From Prorocentrum cordatum (lineage: Eukaryota; Sar; Dinophyceae; Prorocentrales; Prorocentraceae), in the NCBI GenBank assembly GCA_963575745.1, contig CAUYUJ010020559.1, positions 1 through 25,000 of the forward strand: 25,000 nt of DNA, in the 5' to 3' direction. Under the pieces are notes generated by a model. The model ran no database searches and was not told the origin of the DNA. It saw only the letters and a program-made list of their open reading frames with translations. Numbering within the stretch: position 1 is the first letter of the stretch; every line of letters starts with the position of its first letter. A program made the position numbers and the translations under genes. Shown piece by piece: positions 1 to 8,974 of this stretch.

Positions 1-642
1 CCTCCGACGCCGAAGCAGACGCCGACGCCGACCTACGGACAACACGGCCGCATGAACGCGCTCAGCGCGCTCCTGGTTGACATCTCCAGAGTTCTTTCCC
101 CAGGAGGAAACCGCGGAAGGTGTCGGGGACGGGGGGGGTCACGGAAGAGTACGACGTGGGCGACGGGAAGAGCGCTGACGGTTTAGATGAGGAGGAGCTG
201 GCAGTTGAAAAACCTGCATCACCGACGCGAGGACGCCGTCATCGTCGTCGGCGTGATCAGCATCGGCGCCAGCACTCGCCGCGCCGTCGTCGTTGTCAAC
301 ATCGCCACCAGCGTCGCTACTATCATCATCGTGTCTACCGTTGTCGACGATGCCATGATACCGCGCCCGCCCAAGCCGCCGACTCGCACTGAAGTGCACG
401 CTGGGATATGCCCAGTGGTCAGCGCCACCGCGGCCGCGTCTGTCGCGCCAAACTAGCTGGCCCCTGCGCGCGCGCGTGCTTGGGTTGGCGCAGCCACAGT
501 GATGCACCAGCCAACGCCAAGCACTCATCGCAATCGCCACCGCATGGGTTCTGCAAACCAAGTTGCGGGTGGGTAGGTGGGACGTTTGCAAGAACATGGA
601 CTGTGTGAACTCGTTTGTAGAAACCAATGTCCTCACTTAGCC
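1..642. other. GC-rich unassigned block
   Basis: No gene is recognisable. The segment is rich in CG-containing triplets, for example the CGTCGTCGGC-like stretches around 235-350. That composition suppresses stop codons, so frames stay open on both strands over the same bases: 120-392 on +, and 139-636 on - (165 residues). The predicted proteins are Arg/His- or Asp/Val-rich low-complexity strings without a domain I can name. A terminal exon of a host gene cannot be excluded because the left edge is cut. Confidence 0.5.
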
Positions 643-880
643 TGCATCACATAGCTTGTACAACATAGACTGAACCGAATACATTGCACCCCATGGGTTG
701 CACCACATAGATTGCACCGCATAGAGTGCACAACATACATTGCACCACATCGAGTGCCCAATCTGCACAGCACAAAATGCTGTGCACCACATCAGTGCAC
801 AATATAGAGTGCACCACAGAACCTGCAGAACATACCTTTCACAACATGTATTGCTTCGCATAGGTCGCACCACAGAGACA
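643..880 (+). repeat. 14-bp tandem repeat, about 17 units
   Basis: The stretch divides into successive 14-bp units of the form TGCACCACATAGAT. Seventeen units can be read in phase, with about one single-base phase slip near 805. Most positions vary between units except the TGCA start and the CA(C/A)AT core. The period is not a multiple of three, so the minus-strand open frame over this stretch (637-873), which reads as Cys/Trp/Met-rich peptide, is only the repeat read at 42-bp intervals and is not a gene. Confidence 0.85.
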
Positions 881-908
881 CATTATAGATTGCATGTTGG
901 TTAGTTGG

Positions 909-1632
909 CATGTTGGGTTCTCGCCACGTTGCTACTCGTTGCGGCCCGTTGTTGCCGCAGGGGGCATGTCAAGGATTCGCCACGTTGCCGCCCGTTGCCC
1001 TCTCGGGGTGTGCGCCGAGGAATCGCCATATTGCCGCCCATTGTCGCCCGTTGCCGCCTCTGGGGAAATTCGAGGATTCGCCACGTTGCCGATGGTGGCG
1101 CCGCACGTTGCCGCCTTGGGGAGTATGTCGAGGGTTCGCCACGTGGCCGCCCGTTGCCACCCCTGGGGGTATGTCGAGGATTCGCCACGTGGCCGCTCGT
1201 TGCCGCCCGTTGTCGCCTACCGGTCGCCTCGGAGAGTATGTCGAGGATGAGCTACTTTGCCGCCCGTTGCCGCCTCGGGGGGTATGTCGAGGATTGCCGC
1301 CTCCAGGGGTATGCCGAGCATTGGCAACGTTGCCGCCCGTTGCCGCCCGTTGCGGCCTCGGAGGGAATGCCGAGGATTCGCCACGTTGCCAACCGCTGCC
1401 GCCTCGTGGGGTATATCGAGGATTCGTCTCTTTGCCGCCAGTTGCTGCCTCGGGGCATCTGTCGAGGATTCGCCACATTCCAGCCCGTTGCCGCCTCGAG
1501 GGGTATGTCGAGGATTCGCCACCTCGCCGCCAGTTGCCTCCATTTGCCGCCTCGGGAGGTATTTCGAGGATTCGCCACGTTGCCGCCCGTTGCCGCGTCG
1601 GAGGCTGTGCCGAGGATTCGCCACGATACCTA
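909..1632 (+). repeat. 46-bp degenerate tandem repeat, about 15 units
   Basis: Units share a GAGGATTCGCCACG core followed by one or more GTTGCCGCC blocks and a CTCGGGGGGTATGTC-like end. Core-to-core spacing is 46 bp at several places (966 to 1012, 1125 to 1171) and about 55-58 bp where an extra GTTGCCGCC block is present. One unit near 1290 is truncated, with the core running straight into TGCCGCC. Variation in the number of 9-bp sub-blocks points to a repeat within a repeat. Frames are open on both strands here (905-1888 on +, 969-1703 on -). All are repeat shadows, since 46 is not divisible by three. Confidence 0.85.
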
Positions 1633-1880
1633 CTTGCATACACACGTACCTTCATGCGTACACATGTGCAGCTACATATACCTTTGTCTATACTTATACA
1701 CATGCATACATAAACACATAGATCGACCTATGCACGATCATATAATACACATAGTTGTGGAAATACAAATACAAAAAAATACCTACATATCCACATACAT
1801 ATGCCTATACATATACTTGCACATATGCGTTCACATAGATACACAAGTCGATGTACATATCATACCTAAATACTCTTTGA
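1633..1880. repeat. AT-rich CA/TA low-complexity tract
   Basis: This is an abrupt drop in GC after the 46-bp array. The plus strand is dominated by ACATA, ACACA and TATAC words with no fixed period, and G is scarce. It resembles a decayed (CA)n/(TA)n microsatellite. No coding signal is seen. Confidence 0.7.
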
Positions 1881-2151
1881 ACTGCTAGGCACCGCCAAGA
1901 TGTCTGTGACCACCCAAACTCAATCCTCGAACATGGATCCTGGACCCGCCTCTCCCTCCTCCTTCCCTTCCCTCCCACCCTCCAACCCGCTCGAGGTCGG
2001 TCTCCGAGTCCCCAGGGCCCGCCCTGACCGTTTCTCCGAGTCCAGCCGTGACGACAAGAACCTCCAGAAACGTCCAAAAACCTTCAAAATTATCCTGGCG
2101 AAGGACCCAACCATATGCAATTGTGAATACTGCAATTGTGAATATCTTCTC
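1881..2151 (+). other. Non-tandem leader of the 90-bp satellite
   Basis: This is a moderately GC-rich, non-repetitive segment between the CA/TA tract and the satellite. An ATG at 1900 opens a frame that runs directly into the satellite, with a Pro/Ser-rich start of about 80 residues. No family is recognised, and the frame does not end at a natural boundary, so I do not call a gene. Bases 2040-2079 match 24172-24211 at 34 of 40 positions, so part of this segment is a dispersed sequence that also occurs near the right end of the window. Confidence 0.5.
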
Positions 2152-3790
2152 GGTGGAGCCCCCTTACGGGGCCACGAAACGTATGAGGGATGTGCCGAAA
2201 TGGGTGTGCGGGACGCATGCGGGCACACCCACTGGGGCCTTCGGCGGAGCTCCCTATGGGGCCACGGAACGCGTGAGCGGCGTGCCGAAATGGGTGTGGC
2301 TGGCGCATGCGGGCGCGGGCACTGGGGCCTTCGGCGGAGCTCCCTGTGGGGGCACGAAACGTGTGAGGGGTGTGCCGAAATGGGTGTGGCTGACGCATGC
2401 GGGCGCGGGCACTGGGGCCTTCGGTGGAGCTCCCTATGGAGCCACGAAACGTGTGAGGGGCTGTGCCGAAATGGGTTGTGGCTGACGCATGCGGCGCGGG
2501 CACTGGGGCCTTCGGTGGAGCTCCTATGGAGCCACGAAACGTGTGAGGGGTGTGCCGAAATGGGTGTGGGTGACGCATGCGGGCGCGGGCACTGGGGCCT
2601 TCGGTGGAGCTCCCTATGGAGCGCACGTGAAACGTGTGAGGGGTGTGCCGAAATGGGCGTGGCTGACGCATGCGGGCGCGGGCACTGGGGCCTTCGGTGG
2701 AGCTCCCTATGGAGCCACGAAACGTGTGAGGGGTGTGCCGAAATGGGTGTGGCTGACGCATGCGGGCGCGGGCATTGGGGCCTTCGGCGGAGCTCCCTAT
2801 GGGGCCACGAAGCGTGTGAGGGGTGTGCCGAAATGGGTGTGGCTGACGCATGTGGGGCCTTCGGTGGAGCTCCCTATGGAGCCACGAAACGTGTGAGGGG
2901 TGTGCCGAAATGGGTGTGGGTGACGCATGCGGGCGCGGGCACTGGGGCCTTCGGTGGAGCTCCCTATGGAGCCACGAAACGTGTGAGGGGTGTGCCGAAA
3001 TGGGTGTGGGTGACGCATGCGGGCGCGGGCACTGGGGCCTTCGGTGGAGCTCCCTATGGAGCCACGAAACGTGTGAGGGGTGTGCCGAAATGGGTGTGGG
3101 TGACGCATGCGGGCGCGGGCACTGGGGCCTTCGGTGGAGCTCCCTATGGAGCCACGAAACGTGTGAGGGGTGTGCCGAAATGGGTGTGGGTGACGCATGC
3201 GGGCGCGGGCACTGGGGCCTTCGGTGGAGCTCCCTATGGAGCCACGAAACGTGTGAGGGGTGTGCCGAAATGGGTGTGGGTGACGCATGCGGCGCGGGCA
3301 CTGGGGCCTTCGGTGGAGCTCCCTATGGAGCCACGAAACGTGTGAGGGGTGTGCCGAAATGGGTGTGGGTGACGCATGCGGGCGCGGGCACTGGGGCCTT
3401 CGGCGGAGCTCCCTATGGAGCCACGAAACGTGTGAGGGGTGTGCCGAAATGGGTGTGGGTGACGCATGCGGGCGCGGGCACTGGGGCCTTCGGTGGAGCT
3501 CCCTATGGAGCCACGAAACGTGTGAGGGGTGTGCCGAAATGGGTGTGGGTGACGCATGCGGGCGCGGGCACTGGGGCCTTCGGTGGAGCTCCCTATGGAG
3601 CCACGAAACGTGTGAGGGGTGTGCCGAAATGGGTGTGGGTGACGCATGCGGGCGCGGGCACTGGGGCCTTCGGTGGAGCTCCCTATGGAGCCACGAAACG
3701 TGTGAGGGGTGTGCCGAAATGGGTGTGGGTGACGCATGCGGGCGCGGGCACTGGGGCCTTCGGTGGAGCTCCCTATGGAGCCACGAAACG
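2152..3790 (+). repeat. 90-bp satellite array, 18 units
   Basis: The period is exactly 90 bp. The unit begins GCCACGAAACGTGTGAGG and contains GCATGC and GGAGCTCC palindromes. The GCCACGAAACG start at 2171 and its last occurrence at 3780 lie 1609 bp apart. That equals 18 periods minus the net indels I can read: +3 near 2623, -13 near 2851, -1 near 3288, and a self-cancelling set at 2460-2525. Units after about 2880 are nearly identical, while those before about 2400 differ at many positions. Because 90 is divisible by three and few stops occur, four of six frames stay open for hundreds of codons (30-residue repeats). The indels move the phase without producing stops and the frames compete on both strands, so this is best read as satellite DNA and not a repeat protein. 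Confidence 0.95.
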
Positions 3791-3806
3791 GTGTACTGGG
3801 TGGGTG

Positions 3807-3896
3807 AAGAGGAGAGGAGGAGAGGAGGGGAGGAGAGGAGGAGAGGAGAGGAGAGGAGAGGAGGCGGAGGAGGAGAGGAGGAGGAAGGAGACGCGG
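3807..3896 (+). repeat. Purine tract (GGAGA)n
   Basis: Purines dominate the plus strand, with GGAGA and GGA words starting 17 bp after the last satellite unit. The junction is abrupt. Confidence 0.85.
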
Positions 3897-3947
3897 GGCA
3901 CCGTCTCTTCAAAACGAGGACCCAACACCACAGGATGGTTGGGAAAA

Positions 3948-4015
<68 letters not shown>

Positions 4016-4035
4016 TACGACGACAACGCGCGACG

Positions 4036-4099
<64 letters not shown>

Positions 4100-4172
4100 A
4101 CGGCGACGGACGACGACGGCGGCGACGACGACGACGACGACAACGACGACGACGACGTCGACGACGTACGAC
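3948..4172 (+). repeat. (ACG)n trinucleotide tract with interruptions
   Basis: About 22 perfect ACG/GAC triplets run to about 4013. After an interruption (TACGACGACAACGCGCGACG) there is a second tract to 4172 with scattered GGC and AAC variants. Depending on frame the strands read poly-Thr, poly-Asp, poly-Arg or poly-Val; no gene is implied. Confidence 0.95.
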
Positions 4173-4212
4173 TACAATCACGACCAGGACCACCACCACC
4201 ACCACCACGTCA
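4173..4212 (+). repeat. Short (CAC)n tract
   Basis: After CGACCAGGAC there are about seven CAC triplets. This continues the microsatellite cluster that starts at 3807. Confidence 0.7.
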
Positions 4213-4280
4213 CAAGTCTCGAGGGGAAGAGCGCGCTTGGGGAGGAGGGCGCGCGCGGGAGCGCGCGCGGCGGAGCAGTG

Positions 4281-4436
4281 AGGAGGGAGGGCGAGAGGGA
4301 GGAGGAGGAGGAGGAGGAGGAGGAGGAGGGCGAGAGGGAGGAGGAGGAGGAGGAGGAGGTGAAGAAGAAGAAAAAGAATAAGAAGAAGAATAAGAAGAAG
4401 AAGAAGAAGAAGGACGAGGAGGAGGAGGAGGAGGAG

Positions 4437-4438
<2 letters not shown>
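4281..4438 (+). repeat. Compound purine tract (GGA)n/(GAA)n
   Basis: A (GGA)n run interrupted by CGAGA passes into (GAA)n with AATAA interruptions, then back to (GGA)n. The plus strand is almost all purine over more than 150 bp. Confidence 0.9.
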
Positions 4439-4487
<49 letters not shown>

Positions 4488-4511
4488 ATCGACCACGACA
4501 TCGACGACGAC
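4438..4511 (+). repeat. (CCACGA)n hexanucleotide repeat
   Basis: There are about nine CCACGA units followed by two CATCGA-type variants. It begins at the last base of the preceding purine tract, with no spacer. Confidence 0.95.
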
Positions 4512-4716
4512 AATGTGGGCGCCTTCCCGCCAGCCCGGCGCCCGCGGCGGCGCGCGCCCCCGCTCGGGGGGGGCCGGCCCGCTCGGGCCGCCAGGCTCAG
4601 CCGCGCTACTCGGGCCGTCGTCGCCGCGGCAGTCGTCGAAGGCCCTCCGAAAACACTCCGAAGGCCCTCTGAAGGCCATCGGAGGGCCTCCGGAGGTCAG
4701 CAGCGGCGGGGGCAGT
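4512..4716. other. GC-rich spacer
   Basis: This is a very GC-rich segment with GGCGCGCGCC-type runs and GAAGGCCCTCCGAAAACACTC-like partial duplications around 4637-4690, where GGCCCTC(C/T)GA recurs. No gene or RNA is recognised. Confidence 0.4.
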
Positions 4717-4935
4717 CGTTACCGTCGTCGGTCTTCGATAGTCGGCCGTCGGTCGTCGATCGGTAGACTGTCGTAAATTGTCTGTCGGTCGGTCGTCGTC
4801 CGTCGTCGTCGTCGGACCTCGGCCGTTGGTGGTCGGTCGTCGGTCGTCGGTCGTCGGCCGTCGGTTGTCGGGCGTCGACGTCGCTGTCGGTCGCCGTCGC
4901 CGTTAGCATCGGTCGTCATCGGTCGTCGCTCCGCA
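4717..4935 (+). repeat. Degenerate GTCGTCGGTC repeat
   Basis: The words GTCGGTCGTC and GTCGTCGTCG recur without a fixed period, mixing 3-, 4- and 7-bp steps. It contains the local run GTCGGTCGTCGGTCGTCGGT (7-bp period). The translations are Arg/Ser/Val- or Asp/Arg/Thr-rich and carry no gene signal. Confidence 0.8.
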
Positions 4936-4960
4936 CGCGCGGAAAGAGGAGGAGGAGGAG

Positions 4961-5660
4961 GACTAGAGTAAACACAAAACGCATCAACGGATTTGGAATC
5001 AAGCCGCCCTCCAAGCCCCTGATTCAACGGTCCCTAAAAGAATGTATTTTCATTGCGGGAAGTGCCCCGTTGGAAGACAACCCTTTGAGAATCCTCAATC
5101 GTGCCAAAACACCACTCCTAGGGCTTCAAAGCCGCGAATCAACATGACTGCTGCATCCTTTCGACCGTGAACCGTGCCGGAACACCGTCTCTGGGACTTC
5201 GACAACGCGAACAGACGATACTGTTGCGTTCTGACAACCTTAAACCGTGCCCGAACACCATTCCTGTGACTTCAGCCATATGACCCTTTAAGCTGCTGCG
5301 AGCTATAAAAAGTCAATGCGCGCGGAGCTGGAGCGAGAGCCACAGTTTGAAAAGGCACCCCCCTCCATCCTTGAAGCTGCTGCACTTTCTTACGACGAAT
5401 GCGCGCGGCGATACGGCCAGAGCCACACTTTGAAACGGACGAGCCATCCATCCTTGACGCCCGCCCTCCATCCTTGATACTGCTGCCAACTTGTAAGACG
5501 GACGAACCCGGCGCTAAGGCGAGAGCGACATTTTGTCAATGACCCGCCCCCCATCCTTGGAACTGCTGCTTACGCTTGAGACGAATGCGCACGGCGCTGA
5601 AGCGAGAGCCACATTTTGAAAAACACCCGCCCTCTATCCGTGAAACTGTCGTAAACTCCA
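4961..5660 (+). repeat. Dispersed composite repeat, copy 1 (73-bp and 83-bp subunits)
   Basis: This segment is repeated at 24578-25000. Over 4968-5147 against 24585-24764 the two align without a gap, with about 50 differences in 180 bases (about 72% identity). Inside are three 73/74-bp tandem subunits marked by GTGCC(A/G)(A/G)AACACC at 5101, 5174 and 5248. Then come about four subunits of roughly 83 bp marked by GAATGCGCGCGG and GAGCCACATTTTG, with starts at 5317, 5400, 5507 and 5586. Both copies start right after a (GGA)n run. The 180-bp segment is open in the same frame in both copies and ends in the same TGA, but most differences change the amino acid, so I read it as non-coding. Confidence 0.85.
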
Positions 5661-5753
5661 GGCTTCAGGATCATAGATGGTGAGGAGGCCTCTGGCGAAA
5701 CGCCCGGCCCGCCCTACCAACACGTCTAGGTGTGCGATAGGGCAGAGTCACTA
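5661..5753. other. Short unassigned spacer
   Basis: This is about 90 bp of mixed sequence between the composite repeat and the purine tract. Nothing is recognised in it. Confidence 0.4.
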
Positions 5754-6135
5754 GAAGGGAATGGATGAAGGAGGAGCAGGAGCAGGCGCTGGATTAGGAA
5801 AACGAAGGGGGGAGGGGAAGGGAGGAGGAGGAGAAGGAGGAAAGAGAAGGAGAAGGGGGAGGAGGAGGAGGAGGAGGAGGAGGAGGAGGAGGAGGAGGAG
5901 GAGGAGGAGGAGGAGGAGGAGGAGAAGAAGGAGAATGGGGAGGAGGAGGAGGAGGAAGAAGGAGAGGAGGAGGAGGAAGGAGAGGAGGAGAAGGAGGAGG
6001 AGGAGGAGGAGGCGAGAAGGAGGAGGAGGAGGAGGAAGGGGAAGACGAGAGGGGAGGACCAAGAACGGGGGACAAAGGAGGATGGGGAAGGGGGGGATGG
6101 AGAGAGGAGGGAGAAAGGAGGGAGGAGGGAGGTTC
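5754..6135 (+). repeat. Homopurine-rich (GGA)n tract of about 380 bp
   Basis: The plus strand is mainly GGA, GAA and GGGGA words. Nearly pyrimidine-free stretches run from about 5818 to 6013, broken only by single C or T bases. The centre (about 5858-5922) is a perfect (GGA)n run of about 20 units. Such mirror-symmetric homopurine DNA is the class known to form intramolecular triplexes. The poly-Arg, poly-Leu and poly-Pro frames here are artefacts. Confidence 0.95.
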
Positions 6136-6583
6136 GAAGGTAGCTGCTGCGTTTTCGTGGCGATGTAGACCACAGGCTTGGCTGCAGCAGGGAAAGCCCA
6201 CTGCGACGGGAGCCTGCGAGGCTTGTTTACTTCACACGCGGCAACTCGTTTGGGCTCTGTCTTGGGCTGAGCTTCGAAGGGCTTGGGAAGTGGCTGTTCG
6301 GGATGACCGCAAGGTGTCTTGGAGGCGGATTTCGGGGCTCATGATGGTTTTCAGACTGCCGTTGTCCAGGGTCGGGTGGTCAATGATATCGTTCATCGAG
6401 ATGACAGACGACTTTGGACTGCCAATTGCTGTAACGTTGACTATGCCGAAGCTGTTGAGTAATTCAGTTCGCCAGGCCGTTCTGAGAGGGCTTGAAAGGG
6501 ATGTGGATACCAAGGAGGGCTTCTCGGGCAGAGTGTGTTGACATCATGAACGCCGTCTCAGCTTCAAAAAAAGGTTCTCGCCC
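6136..6583 (+). other. Unassigned segment 5' of the RNase H remnant, possibly LINE-derived
   Basis: The composition changes from purine tract to balanced, gene-like DNA. A plus-strand frame (6290-6541, preceded in frame by further open codons from about 6230) reads RQLVWALSWAELRRAWEV and onward. I cannot match this to a family. By position it could be the linker between reverse transcriptase and RNase H of the LINE remnant that follows. The frame ends at a stop codon at 6539-6541. Confidence 0.35.
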
Positions 6584-7409
6584 TTGGTGAGGGCCAGCAT
6601 TCACAATGTGACGGCAAGTGCTGTATTGACGCTGCTCAGAGCCAGCAGCCTCAGCTATCAGGTGGACTCCGTGTTGTGCCCGTTGTACTGGGATCATCCT
6701 GACAGCATGCTGCACCAGCTCTGGGTTTGCGGTGCTTGTCTAAGAGAGCAAGGGGCTTTGGGGTATAGGCAAGTTTGGTCGCCTTGTGCAGGAAGCTCAA
6801 GAGGCAGAGGCCAAGGGGAAGATTCTCTCGTTTACCCGTGGGCTGTTCAACCATCGTGGGGACGACGGGCCTCGACATCTGACCGACGGCGACATTATTT
6901 TTGAAACGCATGCCCCTGGGGGGGAGGACCTTTGCAGGGGGAAAAATTGACCCTGTATGGCCACTTGTTCATAGATAGCAGCGGCCAAAGGCAACCGATT
7001 CAGGAAAGCTCCAGGTCTGAATTTGGAGGGGTTGGTTTGTCCCCTGGGGGTGATCCCGTGGCTTCGATGAGGAAGTCACTTGTGGGCCCCTTCGCCGCAA
7101 ACGCCTCAGGAGGCCGAGTGCGGCATGCTTGCGGCTGCCGTGTGTATGCTCGCTGGTGCGATCACGGTTTGTTCGGACTGCCGTTCACTTGTTCATCACT
7201 GGAAGCTCGCTATGCCACTGGCGCAGTCTCACAAGCGTGTACATGCAGGCTTCGTGTTGCAGGCTAGGAACGGCGCAGCCCAGCATGCTTCGAACGTGAT
7301 CTAGGTGCGTGGGCACCAAGTACTTGGCAGACCGCTGTCGGCAGACGAATACCTCAGGCGTGCAGGCATCGACTATGCTGACAAGCTGCCAACATGTGGC
7401 CACGAGTAA
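6584..7409 (+). pseudogene. Decayed LINE fragment: Cys/His motif plus RNase H domain
   Basis: Plus-strand codons at 6677-6745 read CPLYWDHPDSMLHQLWVCGAC, close to the C-P-x-C...H...C zinc-binding segment found between reverse transcriptase and RNase H in many LINEs; the second Cys is Tyr here. After an in-frame stop near 6902 the RNase H core follows in two frames. LYGHLFIDSSG holds the first catalytic Asp (6973-6975). A frameshift near 7080 leads to TPQEAECGML with the Glu (7116-7118) and VCSDCRSLV with the second Asp (7176-7178). A TAG at 7302-7304 sits where the family usually has Trp. It is followed by VRGHQ and DYADKL, with the last acidic residue at 7380-7382, and a stop at 7407-7409. 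RNase H hydrolyses RNA in the RNA:DNA hybrid made during retrotransposition. The order of motifs is seen directly and the family is inferred from them. The copy is dead: two frames, internal stops and no reverse transcriptase on this strand nearby. Confidence 0.82.
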
Positions 7410-7942
7410 CACCCGAGTCCGCCTGCTTCCGAGAGAGAGGAGAGGCTGTCTCCCACAAGATAACGACTGCGAAGATGGTTGCGAAGTTGGTTGGCCGCGC
7501 GCGCTCTCCCTGCCTGGCCCCGTCTGGAGCTCCAGGACGTGCCCTGGGCGAAGCCTACTGGGCAAGTACCTGGTCCAGGTCGGTTGGTACACCAGCGGGG
7601 TAAGATTCGCGATGTTTGGCCGTGCGTTGATTATCTAGGGGAATTCGCGGCAGCACACCTCCAAACAGCACTTGCCAGGGCCCCAAAGGTCTCAGAGCTT
7701 TACGCTCAGAGCCGCTCCGAGATCTTGGTCATCGAGTGGCCGTTTACGGCTGTTCTCACGGCTCGATGGTTGCGCTGAGCACATGATGCAAGCTTCATTA
7801 TTCTGGAGGGCAGGTTCGGGGTCTTGGAGATCGCTGCCCGCCTGCCCCCCACGCCGCTCTCGGACCACTCGATGCAGGGTCGCACGTTTGGGTGGAATCG
7901 TACGTATCGTTCGGGCGCGTCCTGTTGGGCCTCCCCCGCCCC
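7410..7942 (+). other. Possible 3' part of the LINE remnant
   Basis: Downstream of the RNase H remnant a frame at 7479-7778 stays open with a normal-looking composition (RGKIRDVWPCVDYLGEFAA and onward). I do not recognise a domain. Its position suggests the C-terminal part or 3' end of the same retroelement, but no end, poly-A or target-site duplication could be defined. Confidence 0.3.
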
Positions 7943-7993
7943 AGGAGGAGGAGGAGGAGGAGGAGGAGGAGGAGGAGGAGGAGGAGGAGGAAG
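7943..7993 (+). repeat. (GGA)n microsatellite
   Basis: About 17 GGA units sit inside otherwise unique-looking DNA. Immediately 3' the plus strand reads HIWHWRIRTSYCPPCW, which may be more of the decayed retroelement, but this is weak. Confidence 0.95.
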
Positions 7994-8974
7994 AGTTTCA
8001 GCATATCTGGCACTGGAGGATTCGAACTTCTTACTGTCCGCCGTGTTGGACTAGACTTGTCTCGCGTATTCTGTGGTGGGTTACATCAGGGGCATGGTGC
8101 AGTAGCTGTGCAGCTGCGCGCATGCAGCGGCTGCTGTCTCAGGCCGTCCTGGCGTTTTCTCTGCAGTGGTCTCTCACAGTGGAGTCGGGCAGCGTCCGCA
8201 GATTACAGTATCCTGTGCATGTCTCTGTCCTCTGCTGCCTCGACGTCCTGTAGTGCCATTTGGCAGCCTCCGCCTGCCTTTCGGTTCAGTGGACTTGCCG
8301 CGCAGGTCTCAGGTGGTGCCCCAGGTCTTGCTTGGTGCGAGTGAGACCTGTCTTAGGGCTTGCGGTCCTCCAGCTGCGGAGTGGGTGCTGGCTCCTCCAC
8401 CGTGCAGGCTCTCTTGAACTCGGGCGGGACTGTAAGGTGAGAACATGCCCCACGCCGCATTGGGCGGGCGCGAATGAGCCTTGCTCCACCCTGCTTCTCT
8501 CGTGCGCTTGATCTCTGGTCGTACGGTGCTCAGGCTTGCACAGCTGCCTCTGCTCGGCGTTCCACACTGCTCGGCGTGTCTTCTCTGCGTAAGCGCCGAC
8601 TCGGAGAACGATTAATCCTGTGATCGGGCAGGGTTCTCCCGAGTGGGCACCGGGTCCCGCCTCCCGCCGAGCTATCTCCGCCAGGGTCGCCCCTGGGGAC
8701 ATGTATCTTGCAACCTTCTGGCGGTGGCACCAATCTTTTTGCTGGTGGTGCCACCGTGCGTTCACCCTGGCTGATGTCGGGAAACAATCCCCGTCCTCCT
8801 CCTCGCCTCCTCGCCCCCTCCCCCAAAAATCCTCGACCACGACCAACGACGACCGCAGTGAGACACGGCGGCGGGAGAAGCGGGCCAGGGCGACGCGGGC
8901 AGGGGCGCAGCGGGCCTCGGGCGGAGCGGGCCTCGGGCGAAGCAGACCTCCCCCGGCCCCCCTCCCTCCTGGAG
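7994..8974. other. Unassigned GC-rich segment
   Basis: No gene, RNA or tandem repeat is recognised over about 980 bp. Overlapping frames are open on both strands (8286-9428 on -, 8620-9285 on +), as expected from GC content. The one clear structure is an 11-bp inverted repeat at 8722-8756, listed separately. Confidence 0.4.
8722..8756. other. 11-bp perfect inverted repeat
   Basis: CGGTGGCACCA at 8722-8732 is the exact reverse complement of TGGTGCCACCG at 8746-8756, separated by 13 bases rich in T. It could form a stable hairpin in RNA or single-stranded DNA. Its function is unknown, and a U-run in the loop does not fit a bacterial terminator. Confidence 0.75.

Noticed and set aside
1900-4766. 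Long plus-strand frames of 481 and 638 codons across the 90-bp satellite, as genes for repeat proteins
   Set aside because: They run from one repeat into another (satellite, purine tract, ACG tract, GGA tract), minus-strand frames are equally open, and indels change which peptide is read.
4968-5147. A 59-codon frame shared with 24585-24764, gap-free and ending in the same TGA, as a conserved small protein
   Set aside because: Of about 50 base differences only about six or seven look synonymous, and protein identity (30 of 59) is lower than DNA identity (about 72%). The end of the frame overlaps a 73-bp tandem unit. This fits neutral decay of a repeat.
8010-8085. A minus-strand tRNA suggested by GTTCGAATCC-like sequence followed by CCAGTGCCA
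   Set aside because: The presumed T-stem does not pair and no 5' acceptor strand complementary to the 3' end lies about 70 bases upstream, so a cloverleaf cannot be drawn.
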